This document shows, one piece after another, positions 44,016 through 52,800 of a stretch of 64,000 nucleotides of DNA. The stretch is from assembly GCF_018717645.1 (NCBI RefSeq), contig NZ_JAFLHG010000011.1:1-64000 (forward strand), given 5' to 3'. Within the stretch, counting starts at the first letter, position 1, and each line of letters begins with the position of its first letter. The notes under the pieces were generated by a model that ran no database searches, was not told the origin of the DNA, and saw nothing but the letters and a program-made list of their open reading frames with translations. Both the position numbers and the translations under genes were made by a program. This DNA comes from Microbacterium flavum (GTDB lineage Bacteria; Actinomycetota; Actinomycetes; Actinomycetales; Microbacteriaceae).

Positions 44016-44513
44016 ATGAACAACCGCATCGCGGTCGTCCCGGGCTCCTTCGACCCGCCGACGCTGGGTCATCTCGACGTCATCCGCCGGGCCGCGACCC
44101 TCTACGACGAGGTGCACGTGCTCGTCGTGCACAATCCGGGCAAAGAGGCGATGCTTCCGATCGCGCAGCGCCTGACGCTCCTTGAGCAGTCCATCGCCGA
44201 GGAGGACGTGCCCGGCCGCATCATCATCGCCGCGTGGAGCATGGGGCTTCTCGTCGACTACGCGCAGGACGTGGATGCCGGTGTGCTCGTCAAAGGCATC
44301 CGCTCTCAGGTGGACGTCGCGTACGAGACGCCGATGGCGATCGTGAACCGCCACCTCGCGGGCATCGAGACCGTCTTCCTCCTGCCCGATCCCGCGCACG
44401 CGCTCGTGTCCAGCTCGCTCGTCCGGCAGGTCGCAGCCCTCGGCGGCGACGTGTCCCCGTTCGTCCCCGGTCCCGTCGCGCGGTTCCTCGACACCGGCGC
44501 ACGCGAGCTCTGA
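44016..44513 (+). CDS. coaD: Phosphopantetheine adenylyltransferase
   Basis: A 165-residue nucleotidyltransferase for the penultimate step of coenzyme A synthesis. [20 protein letters not shown] carries the HIGH-like TxGH motif; [20 protein letters not shown] and [20 protein letters not shown] are typical. Located between recG and the DUF177-rpmF pair. Confidence 0.95.
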   Translation: MNNRIAVVPGSFDPPTLGHLDVIRRAATLYDEVHVLVVHNPGKEAMLPIAQRLTLLEQSIAEEDVPGRIIIAAWSMGLLVDYAQDVDAGVLVKGIRSQVDVAYETPMAIVNRHLAGIETVFLLPDPAHALVSSSLVRQVAALGGDVSPFVPGPVARFLDTGAREL

Positions 44514-44563
44514 GCTCCGGCCTCGGAGGCGGGGCGCCGGGGCCCCGGACCCATCCGCGCCGG

Positions 44564-44575
44564 TACCATGGACAC
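44564..44575 (+). promoter_or_regulatory. -10 box of the DUF177-rpmF operon
   Basis: TACCAT (44564-44569), six bases, then GTG 44576 of the DUF177 gene. Confidence 0.5.
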
Positions 44576-45148
44576 GTGGTCAGAAAGCATGTGAACGGAC
44601 CGTTGGTCTTCCCGGTGCGCGACATCCTGCACCGTTCGGGTGAGATGCGCGAGTTCGAAGTCGAGATCCCCGCGCCCGAGAAGTGGGGAGAGGGGCTCGT
44701 CTCCATCGCCGAAGGTGAACCGGTCGCGGTCGATGTCCGTCTCGAGGCGGTGCACGAGGGCATCCTGGTCACCGCGGATATCCGATCGCGCTACACGGGC
44801 GTCTGCGGCCGATGCCTGACGGAGCTGGCCGAGCCCGTCGAAGTCGAGTTTCAGGAGCTCTTCGGCTATCCTGGAGATGAAGCGACCGACTTCGAGGTTC
44901 AAGACGACCACGTGGATCTTGAAACTCCGGTCAGGGATTCGGTCGTCCTGTCGCTTCCGTTCCAACCGGTGTGCCAGCCGGATTGCCCCGGTCTTGATCC
45001 GGTCACGGGCGACAAGCTGGCGGAAGGCACCACCCTGGAGCCTCCGATCGACGACCGATGGATCGCGCTGGCCGCGCTGAAGGCCGACACCCCAGACCAC
45101 GACGACGACGCACTGCGCGACGGCGTCTCCCACACAGAGAAGAGCTAG
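44576..45148 (+). CDS. DUF177 (YceD-like) protein, 23S rRNA-linked
   Basis: A 190-residue DUF177 protein, in the family of YceD/large rRNA accumulation protein needed for 23S rRNA build-up in other bacteria and chloroplasts. Two Cys pairs (CGRC and CQPDC) look like a zinc site. GTG 44576 is preferred since a -10 box sits six bases upstream; GTG 44591 is an alternative. It ends two bases before the rpmF ATG, a fixed gene pair in bacteria. Confidence 0.88.
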   Translation: MVRKHVNGPLVFPVRDILHRSGEMREFEVEIPAPEKWGEGLVSIAEGEPVAVDVRLEAVHEGILVTADIRSRYTGVCGRCLTELAEPVEVEFQELFGYPGDEATDFEVQDDHVDLETPVRDSVVLSLPFQPVCQPDCPGLDPVTGDKLAEGTTLEPPIDDRWIALAALKADTPDHDDDALRDGVSHTEKS

Positions 45149-45150
45149 CC

Positions 45151-45360
45151 ATGGCAGGTAACCCCCCGAAGCGGAAGGTCTCCCGCTCCAACACTCGTTC
45201 GCGTCGCGCGCAGTGGAAGGCCGAGCCGACCCCCCTCGTCAAGACCGTCGAGAACGGCAAGGTCGTCTACAGCCGCCCGCACCAGGCGAAGGTCGTCACC
45301 GACTCGCAGGGCACCGAGCTGTTCCTCGAGTACAAGGGCCGCAAGGTCGCCGACGTCTGA
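45151..45360 (+). CDS. rpmF: 50S ribosomal protein L32
   Basis: A 69-residue basic ribosomal protein, MAGNPPKRKVSRSNTRSRRA. It lacks the zinc-binding CxxC pairs of L32, so it is the C-minus type. Its ATG is two bases after the DUF177 stop. Part of the run DUF177-rpmF-rnc-mutM-smc-ftsY. Confidence 0.95.
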   Translation: MAGNPPKRKVSRSNTRSRRAQWKAEPTPLVKTVENGKVVYSRPHQAKVVTDSQGTELFLEYKGRKVADV

Positions 45361-45373
45361 TCGTCGCGCCCTG

Positions 45374-46063
45374 ATGGACGCGCAGATCGAGCAGCAGCTG
45401 CTCACCGACAAGCTCGGGGTCGATATCGACCCCGAGCTTCTGTCGCTCGCCCTCACACACCGCTCGTTCGCCTACGAGAACGGCGGGGTTCCGCACAACG
45501 AGCGCCTGGAGTTCCTCGGCGACTCGATCTTGGGCCAGGCCGTGACGGTGCACCTCTACACGACGCATCCTGAGCTCGAGGAGGGCGCCCTCGCGAAGCG
45601 CCGCGCGAGCGTCGTGTCGACGGTCGCCCTGGCGGAGGTCGCGCGTGCGATCGGTCTCGGTGCGCACATCCGCCTCGGCCGCGGTGAGGACCAGACCGGG
45701 GGCCGCGACAAGGATTCGATCCTCGCCGACACGACGGAGGCCGTGATCGGTGCCACGTTCCTCTCCGCCGGACCCGAAGCCGCGACCGATCTGGTGCTGC
45801 GCCTCGTCGCGCCGCTCATGGCCGACCCCGACCGCTACGGCGCGGCGATGGACCCGAAGACCAGCCTGCAGGAACTCGCCGCACGCCTCGGCCTCGAGCC
45901 GCCACGCTACGTCGTGGAGGCGGAGGGGCCCGATCACAATCGGGTCTTCACAGCCACCGTCACCGTCGGCGGCGCCTCGCGCACGGGTCGCGGGACCAGC
46001 AAGAAGCACGCCGAGATGGCCGGCGCCCTCGCCGTATGGCACGCCCTCAGTGATCGCGTCTGA
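45374..46063 (+). CDS. rnc: Ribonuclease III
   Basis: A 229-residue double-strand-specific RNase that processes rRNA. The catalytic signature is HNERLEFLGDSILGQAV; the second metal site is DTTEAVIGATFLSAG. The C-terminal dsRNA-binding domain shows PKTSLQELAARLGLEPPRYV and GRGTSKKHAEMAGALAVWHAL. It starts 13 bases after rpmF and is followed by mutM after six bases. Confidence 0.95.
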   Translation: MDAQIEQQLLTDKLGVDIDPELLSLALTHRSFAYENGGVPHNERLEFLGDSILGQAVTVHLYTTHPELEEGALAKRRASVVSTVALAEVARAIGLGAHIRLGRGEDQTGGRDKDSILADTTEAVIGATFLSAGPEAATDLVLRLVAPLMADPDRYGAAMDPKTSLQELAARLGLEPPRYVVEAEGPDHNRVFTATVTVGGASRTGRGTSKKHAEMAGALAVWHALSDRV

Positions 46064-46069
46064 GCACGC

Positions 46070-46996
46070 ATGCCCGAACTCCCCGAGGTCGAGGTCGTCC
46101 GCGCGGGTCTCGCGCCGGCGGTGATCGGTGCGCGTATCGATGCGGTCACGGTGCCCGATGTGCGGGCCCTGACGCGCCACACCGGCGATGCGGCATCCTT
46201 CGAGGCCGCACTCACGGGCCGCACGATCACGGCCGCCGCGCGTCGCGGGAAGTTCCTGTGGCTGCCGCTGGCGGATGCCGCGGGTGCCGGGCCCGCGGCG
46301 ATCCGGCAGGGCGAAGCCATCATCGCGCACCTGGGCATGAGCGGTCAGCTCCTCCTCCGCCCCACCGGCGCGCCCCCCGAGCGGCACGAGCGGATCCGGC
46401 TCGACATCGCCCACCCGCGGCACGGCGACCTCGCGGTGGTCTTCGCCGACCAGCGCACCTTCGGGTCGCTCGCGCTCGACCACCTGGTCCCCACTCCCGA
46501 CGGGTCCCCGGCGGGATGGGGCACGGACGCCGCGGCGGTGCCCTCGCAGGTTGCGCACATCGCGCGGGATCCGCTGGACCCCGCGTTCTCCGACAGCCGC
46601 TTCAGCGCCACGGTGCGCGCCAAGCGATCGGCGATCAAGCGCGTGCTCCTCGACCAGACGGTGCTCAGCGGGGTGGGCAACATCTACGCGGACGAATCGC
46701 TGTGGGCGTCGCGCATCCATCCCGAGACGCCCGGAGCCGCCCTGTCCGCGCGGGCCGTGGCACGGCTCCTCGCCGAGATCCGCACCGTGCTGCACAGGGC
46801 CCTGGCCGAAGGCGGGACGAGCTTCGACGCGCAGTACGTCAATGTGAACGGGCAGGCCGGCTACTTCGCGCACTCGCTGAACGCGTACGGTCGCGCCGGC
46901 CAGCCCTGCCCGCGCTGCGGCCGCCCGATCGTCCGGGCGGCGTTCATGAACCGGTCGAGCCATTTCTGCCCGTACTGCCAGCGACTCCGTCTCTGA
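46070..46996 (+). CDS. mutM: Formamidopyrimidine-DNA glycosylase
   Basis: A 308-residue base-excision repair enzyme for 8-oxoguanine. The N-terminal Pro nucleophile and Glu are in MPELPEVEVVRAGL; KRVLLDQTVLSGVGNIYADE is the H2TH region; the C-terminal zinc finger is CPRCGRPIVRAAFMNRSSHF followed by CPYCQ. Six bases after rnc. Intact. Confidence 0.96.
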   Translation: MPELPEVEVVRAGLAPAVIGARIDAVTVPDVRALTRHTGDAASFEAALTGRTITAAARRGKFLWLPLADAAGAGPAAIRQGEAIIAHLGMSGQLLLRPTGAPPERHERIRLDIAHPRHGDLAVVFADQRTFGSLALDHLVPTPDGSPAGWGTDAAAVPSQVAHIARDPLDPAFSDSRFSATVRAKRSAIKRVLLDQTVLSGVGNIYADESLWASRIHPETPGAALSARAVARLLAEIRTVLHRALAEGGTSFDAQYVNVNGQAGYFAHSLNAYGRAGQPCPRCGRPIVRAAFMNRSSHFCPYCQRLRL

Positions 46997-47011
46997 AGCA
47001 CGCGGCACCGC

Positions 47012-48085
47012 TCAGTCCAGGCGCTTCTCCCACGCCCCGCCGACCGTGAGCGGGGTGAACCCGATCGCCTCGTTGACGTCGAGCATCGGACGGTTCTCCT
47101 CGGCGTTGAACGTCGAGATGAACGGCGAGGTCGGCACGAGCTCGTGCCACCGGAGGATGTTCGCGCACTTCACGATCGTGCCGAGGCGGTGGCCGCGGTG
47201 CTCGCGCGCGACGAGCGTGCCCCACTGGTGGGTGGGCCGCGTGCGGTCCGCGCCGATCGCGAGGTCGTTGTAGGCGACGATGCGGTCGGTGGGCACGTGC
47301 AGGATGGCCGCGACGGAGACGAGCAGCCCCGATCGCGCGATCCGCTCGTCGCGGACGGCGACGCGCGCGGCATCCCACACCTCCTCCGTCACGGTGAGAG
47401 CGCCCAGCGGCACGTCCGTCGACATCCGCGACAGGACGAACGCGAGACTCTCGCGCAGCTCCGTGGGTGTGGGCGGCGAGAAGGTGAGGAGCCGGTAGTC
47501 CGGTCCGGCGAACGCCACGGCATCCTCGCACATCCTCCGCACCGCATCGAGCGACCCCGTGAGGTCGAACGCGCTGTTGCGATCGACCTGCGCCAGGGCG
47601 AACCCCGCGTCGAGGTAGGTGCGCGCCGTCGCATCCAGCGGCACGCCCCCGTAGCCCGAGGGGGAGGGGACCGCCCGGGCGCTCTCATCGATCCGGTGCG
47701 CGGTGTAGGTCTGCAGCGCGCTCCGGCCGAGGGACCGCGCCTCCTCCTCCAGCCGTGCGAACAGGGCGCTCTCGACGTCTCCGCCGCGCGCATCCGGGAG
47801 GACGCCGAGCTCGAACTCCATCTCCGTCGCGCCCTCCTCCTTCGGCGCGCTGAACGTCAGCGATCCGACTGCGCGTCCGCCGGCATCGTGGGCGAGGAAC
47901 CCGCGGCGGAGGTGGTACGTCTGGTCCTGCCAGCCCGGCAGGACCTCAGCCGGGTCGGCGTCCAGGTGGTCGAGGCCGACGTCGTGCCGCAGGGCCTCGT
48001 TCGTCACCGTGATCATCGCGACGAACGGCTCGGCCGCGGACTCATCCAGGCGCGCCGGGACCACGACGGGGGTGATCGTCGTCAT
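47012..48085 (-). CDS. Tandem-domain GNAT acetyltransferase, copy 1
   Basis: A 357-residue protein with two GNAT-like halves. The N-terminal half keeps an acetyl-CoA-site-like ...LGVLPDARGGDVESALFARL...; the C-terminal half has GTLVAREHRGHRLGTIVKCA and ends in FNAEENRPMLDVNEAIGF, a typical final GNAT strand. The substrate is unknown. It is a paralogue of the gene directly upstream, whose stop overlaps its ATG by four bases. The two appear to have arisen by tandem duplication. Confidence 0.82.
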   Translation of the reverse strand: MTTITPVVVPARLDESAAEPFVAMITVTNEALRHDVGLDHLDADPAEVLPGWQDQTYHLRRGFLAHDAGGRAVGSLTFSAPKEEGATEMEFELGVLPDARGGDVESALFARLEEEARSLGRSALQTYTAHRIDESARAVPSPSGYGGVPLDATARTYLDAGFALAQVDRNSAFDLTGSLDAVRRMCEDAVAFAGPDYRLLTFSPPTPTELRESLAFVLSRMSTDVPLGALTVTEEVWDAARVAVRDERIARSGLLVSVAAILHVPTDRIVAYNDLAIGADRTRPTHQWGTLVAREHRGHRLGTIVKCANILRWHELVPTSPFISTFNAEENRPMLDVNEAIGFTPLTVGGAWEKRLD

Positions 48086-49194
48086 GTCAGGACCTTCTTC
48101 CAGGCACCGTTGTACGCGATCGGCACGAACCCGATCGCCTCGTTGATGTCGAGCATCGGGCGGTTCTCCTCCGCGTTGTACGTGATGACACGGGGGGAGT
48201 GGGGCGCGATGCGGGAGTGCCAGGTCTGAAGCCCGGCGCACTTGACGAGCATCCCGAGCCGGTGCCCGCGGTGCTCGCGCAGGACGAGCGTGTCCTCCTG
48301 GTGCGAGGCGCCCGTGGCGTCCGACCCGATGACCAGCTCGTTGAAGGCGACGAGGTCGCCGGTGTCGATGTGCTGAGCCGCGGTCACCAGCATCGTGCGC
48401 CCGCCACTCGTGGCCTTGAGGTCGTGACGCTCGACACGTGCGGCATCCCACACCTCCTCATCGAACTCGAGGGCGCCCATCGGGGTGTCCGTCGACATGC
48501 GCGACTTCATCCAGGCGTACCCGGCGACGTGTTCGGAAGGTGTCGGCACCTGCCACTGCACGACGCGGTAGCCGGTCGCCGCAGCCGTGGCATCCGCGAG
48601 CAGACGCGCGACGGTGGCACCGGATGCCTCGCCGTCGACGGCCTCGTCGTCCGATCCGCGGAGCTCGAAGGCGCTCTCGCGCTCGATCTGCTCGAGGGTG
48701 TAGCCATTGCGGAGGTAGAAGCGGGCGACGCGATCCTCCGGGATCGACCCGAACCCGGTCGGCGGGGTGAGCCTCGGGCCGGGAGCGTCCGGATGCTGCG
48801 CCCACGACTGCAGCACGGTCCGGCCGTGGCTGCGCGCCGTCTCTTCGACGAGGGCGTAGGCCGCCGTCCCGATGCCGCGCCCCTGGACGGCTTCGAGAAG
48901 CTCGATCAGCCAGAAGACGCCGCGAGACCCTTCCTCGAGCGGGATGTCGACGCCGACGCGGCCGACGATGCGTCCGTCCACGAGTACGACCCAGATGTGG
49001 CGGATCTCCTCGGGGGTCGGCTGGTAGAAGGGCAGGAGCTCCTCGGGCGTCAGCGCGTCGTTGTCGCTGCCGGAGATCTCGCGGTACACCGCGTTGCGGA
49101 CGCGGGTGAACTCGCGGAACTCCTCCGCGTCGGGACCCTTCATCGAAGACGGGAGGGAGAGAGGTCGGAACTGGGCGCCGTGCGGAGCGGTCAT
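48082..49194 (-). CDS. Tandem-domain GNAT acetyltransferase, copy 2
   Basis: A 370-residue paralogue of the preceding entry. The N-terminal GNAT half contains IELLEAVQGRGIGTAAYALV (acetyl-CoA loop RGIGTA) and the C-terminal half contains DTLVLREHRGHRLGMLVKCA and TYNAEENRPMLDINEAIGF. The N-terminal half looks more canonical than that of copy 1, where the loop is degraded. AAGGA lies about nine bases upstream of the ATG. First of the two acetyltransferases on a transcript that probably begins near 49756. Mycothiol-synthase-like and aminoglycoside-acetylase-like proteins share this two-domain plan, but nothing specific supports either. Confidence 0.8.
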   Translation of the reverse strand: MTAPHGAQFRPLSLPSSMKGPDAEEFREFTRVRNAVYREISGSDNDALTPEELLPFYQPTPEEIRHIWVVLVDGRIVGRVGVDIPLEEGSRGVFWLIELLEAVQGRGIGTAAYALVEETARSHGRTVLQSWAQHPDAPGPRLTPPTGFGSIPEDRVARFYLRNGYTLEQIERESAFELRGSDDEAVDGEASGATVARLLADATAAATGYRVVQWQVPTPSEHVAGYAWMKSRMSTDTPMGALEFDEEVWDAARVERHDLKATSGGRTMLVTAAQHIDTGDLVAFNELVIGSDATGASHQEDTLVLREHRGHRLGMLVKCAGLQTWHSRIAPHSPRVITYNAEENRPMLDINEAIGFVPIAYNGAWKKVLT

Positions 49195-49279
49195 GTCGAT
49201 CCTTCGAGGGGCGGGTGGAGTGGGAATGGTGGATGGATGCCGTGGTGGGGCTCCGAAGCGGGAGCCCCACCGATCGGGA

Positions 49280-49585
49280 TCACAGGAACGGGCGGAGCTG
49301 CAGGAGCCGCTGCCAGTCGTGCTCGCGTTGGAGCCGGTCGCGCTGAGCGAGCCGGAGCCGACGCTGTTCGTGGTCGGACGAGTCGTGATACGACGAGGAC
49401 GTGCGCATGATGATGTGCTTTCGGTGCGGATGAGCGGGATGCTCGACAGTCGCCACGGTCGATGCCCGGGTGGGCGGACGGGGCGGGGAAGAGAGAAGCC
49501 GAAGAGACGGCGGGAACGCGTTCAGGACGCGGGAGAGGCGGGGCACCGGAGCGGTGCGGATCGCGCGGACGTGCTCGGAGAGCAC
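49280..49585 (-). CDS. Hypothetical small basic protein upstream of the GNAT pair
   Basis: An open frame of 101 codons from GTG 49585 (GAGG nine bases upstream), or 42 codons from ATG 49408. No family is recognised. The first 60 residues are Pro/Arg/Ser-rich and low-complexity. The last 42 residues are a charged helix-like segment (RRLRLAQRDRLQREHDWQRL) that looks more protein-like. It lies on the same strand and probable transcript as the GNAT genes. It may be a chance frame in GC-rich DNA. Confidence 0.35.
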   Translation of the reverse strand: MLSEHVRAIRTAPVPRLSRVLNAFPPSLRLLSSPPRPPTRASTVATVEHPAHPHRKHIIMRTSSSYHDSSDHEQRRLRLAQRDRLQREHDWQRLLQLRPFL

Positions 49586-49624
49586 GGGCCGGGGCCTCGA
49601 GGCGGAGTTCTCCGGGGTGTCCGG

Positions 49625-49723
49625 TCAGCCGGCGGCCGGGACGGCGACGCCGAAGGAGCGGGTCCCCGAGAACGTGATCGCGGGAGTGTGCACTCCGGCG
49701 GCGGTGGTGATGTTGATCATCAT
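49625..49723 (-). CDS. 32-residue small ORF with near-perfect ribosome-binding site
   Basis: ATG ATG at 49723/49720, preceded by AAAGGAGGT ten bases before the first ATG, the best ribosome-binding site in the window. The peptide is MMINITTAAGVHTPAITFSG plus TRSFGVAVPAAG, with no charged residues except one Arg and His, and no signal peptide. A TTGACG-N18-TAGTGT promoter lies just upstream. It precedes, on one strand, the 101-codon frame and two GNAT genes. Could be a leader peptide or a small secreted or modified peptide; no family recognised. Confidence 0.6.
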   Translation of the reverse strand: MMINITTAAGVHTPAITFSGTRSFGVAVPAAG

Positions 49724-49762
49724 GTCAGGGACCTCCTTTCTCTACTTCTGACGCGATCTAGG

Positions 49763-49792
49763 ACACTAGCGGGCCGAAGTGGCGCGCGTCAA
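49763..49792 (-). promoter_or_regulatory. Vegetative promoter for the small-ORF/GNAT transcript
   Basis: On the minus strand TTGACG (49792-49787), an 18-base spacer and TAGTGT (49768-49763). Predicted start near 49756, 33 bases before the 32-codon ORF. Confidence 0.65.
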
Positions 49793-49816
49793 GGCCGCCT
49801 CCGGGGCCGCGTCCGC

Positions 49817-49853
49817 TAGCGTGGGTCCGACACTCATCGGCGGAGGACGACGC
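49817..49853 (+). promoter_or_regulatory. smc -10 box and ribosome-binding site
   Basis: TAGCGT (49817-49822) could be the -10; GGAGG (49842-49846) lies seven bases before ATG 49854. No clear -35. Confidence 0.45.
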
Positions 49854-52800
49854 ATGCACCTGAAGAGCCTGACGCTCAAGGGATTCAAGTCCTTCGCCCA
49901 GCCGACGACCTTTGCCCTCGAACCGGGGGTCACCTGCATCGTGGGGCCCAACGGATCGGGCAAGTCGAACGTCGTCGACGCCCTTGCCTGGGTCATGGGC
50001 GAACAAGGTGCGAAGACCCTCCGCGGCGGCAAGATGGAAGACGTCATCTTCGCCGGAACGTCCACCCGCGGCCCGCTCGGCCGTGCCGAGGTGCAGCTCA
50101 CGATCGACAACGGCGACGGCGCGCTCCCGATCGACTACAGCGAGGTGACGATCAGCCGCACCCTCTTCCGGAACGGGACGAGCGAGTACGCCATCAACGG
50201 GCAGAGCGCGAGGCTGCTGGATGTGCAGGAGCTCCTGAGCGACTCGGGACTCGGCCGCGAGATGCACGTGATCGTCGGTCAGGGCCGGCTCGACAGCGTC
50301 CTCCAGGCATCTCCCGAGGATCGGCGCGGGTTCATCGAGGAGGCCGCGGGCATCCTCAAGCACCGCCGTCGCAAGGAGAAGACGCTCCGCAAGCTCGATG
50401 CGATGCAGGCCAACCTCACGCGCTTGAGCGATCTGGCCGGCGAGCTGCGCCGCCAGCTGAAGCCCCTCGGCAAGCAGGCCGAGATCGCCCGCGAGGCGGC
50501 CACGATCGCCGCCGTCGTCCGTGACGCCAAGGCGCGTCTGTACGCCGCTGAACTGGTCGCGCTTCGCACTCAGCTGGCCGATCACGCGCACAGCGAGCAG
50601 GAGCGCCACGCGGAGCGGATGGTGCTGCAGGACCAGGCCGAGCAGCTGAAACTGCGGATCGATGCGGTCGAGTCCCAGCAGCGATCGGAGGCCGTGGACG
50701 CCGCGCGCGGCGTCGCGTTCGCGCTCGAGCGCGTCCAGGAGCGACTGCGGAGCCTGTACTCCCTCGCCGGCCAGCGGCTCGCGCTCCTCGAGGACGATGG
50801 CACGCTGGCGCTCGAGGTCGCCACGGTGAGCCAGGCGGCGATCGATGAGGCACGCACGGAGACCGACGAGATCGCGGCGGGCCTCGGCGACGCGCGCGAT
50901 GCGGCTGCTGCCGCCGGTCGGGACGTGATCCGGGCCCGCGCCGAACTCGACGCACTCGACGCCGACATCGCCGCGCAGAGCGCGCTCGTCTCCGCCCATG
51001 ACATGCGGATCACGAAGCTGCGGGGCGCCGCCGACGCGGCTGGGTCCCGCCTCGAGGCGGTGCGCGCCGCGACCGCGCGGCAGCAGAAGGCGCTGGATGC
51101 CGCGTTGGCCCGCCGCGCCGAGGCCGAGGAGGCGCTCGCGGAGGTCGATCCTGAATCCGCACCGGAGGGCTCGACGGGCGAGCACACGGCCGAGTACGAA
51201 CGCGCCCAGCGCGACGCCGCGGCCGCTGAGGCCGAGGTCTCGGCTCTCCGCGACCGTCTGCATGCCGCCGAGCGCGAGACCGAGTCGCTGACCGCGCAGT
51301 CGGCCGCCCTCGGGCGGGCCCTGGATGTGCGCAACGCCGCGGCGGCGCTCATCGATCGCGGAGCGCACGGCGTGCGCGGCCTCGTGGGAGATGCCGTCAA
51401 AGTGACCCCGGGCTTCGAGGCGGCGATCGCCGCCGCCCTCGGGTCTCTCGCCGAGGGCGTCCTCGTCGACGACGTGGATGCCGCGCTCGCCCTCGCGCGT
51501 GCTGCGACGGCGGACGACCTCGGACGCGTCGACATCGCGATCGCGCAGGCGCAGGCCATGACCCCCCAGCTGGCGGGCCTCGCGGGCGTCACGCCGGCCG
51601 TCGACGTGGTGACGGCGCCCGAAGGCATCCGCGGCCTGCTCGCGTTCTCCGCCATCGTCGAGGACCTGGAGGCCGCGCATGCGGCCGGAGCGGAGCTCGC
51701 CCGTCGCGACGTGGGCGGCGCCGTGACGATCATCACGCGTTCCGGCGAGGTCGTGACCGAGTACACCGTCCGGGCCGGCTCGGGTGGCGGCCGTTCCCGG
51801 CTCGAGCTGAGTGCCGAGCGCGACGCCGCCGTGGCCCGGCTCGCGGAGATCCGGGTGGTCGCCGATTCGCTCCGCGAAGCGCTCGGCGACGCGCAGCGCA
51901 CCTGGGACGCCGCCCGCGCGCACACCCGGGAGTCGCTCCAGCGACTGCGCGACCACGACGCCGCCCTCGCCGCGCACACCGAACGCCTCAACCGAGCGAC
52001 GGTGCGCCATGAGGCCGCCGTCGCGGAATGCGAGCGTCTCGAGGCGGGGCTCGCGCAGGTGCAGGGCACGGTCGCGGACGCCGAGAAGGCGGCGCGCGTG
52101 GCGACCGACGCGCTAACCGTCGCGCAGGAGGCGCCGCGGCCGATCCTCGACGCGTCCTCGCGCGAGGAGATGCTCGCCGCCCTCGAGGCGTCCCGCGACG
52201 CGGAGATGCGTGCTCGGCTGGACGTCGAGACCCGCAAGGAGCGCGTGCGCGCCGGTGAGGCCCGTGTCGACCAGCTCGTCCGCCAGCGTGAGCGCGAGCG
52301 GTCAGCGGCGGAGGAAGCGGCACGCCGCGCCGTCATCCGCCGCGCGCAGCGCGAGATCGCGGCCGAGGTGACGGACACGCTCCCGCCGCTCCTCGATTCC
52401 GTCGACCGCTCCGTGACGCAGGCGCGGGTCGAGCTCCAGTTGGCAGAGCAGGCGCGCACGGCGCTGACGGCGGAGCTGACGGAGCTGCGAGCGAAGGACG
52501 CGACCGTGCGCGAGCGCCTCGCGGGGCTGACCGAGAGCGTGCACGGACTCGAGCTCCAGATGCACGAGAAGCGCCTTCACGTCACGAGTCTCCTCGAGCG
52601 CGTGTCGTCGGAACTGGCGCTCGACGAGCATATTCTCATTTCGGAATACGGCCCCGACCAGCCCGTTCCCCCGGGGGCGGGGGAGACGGCCGAGAACGAG
52701 GTCGAGCGCCCGTTCGACCCGGCATCCGAACGCCGCCGTCTGCAGGACGCGGAGCGCAAGCTCGCGCAGCTGGGGCGGGTGAACCCGCTCGCCCTCGAGG

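Noticed and set aside
41762..44029. 755-codon open frame opposite recG
   Set aside because: Antisense shadow of recG with low-complexity composition.
49758..52459. Long minus-strand frames opposite the first half of smc
   Set aside because: Biased Arg/Ser/Ala or Gly/Arg composition, no domains, and the plus strand is an intact SMC.
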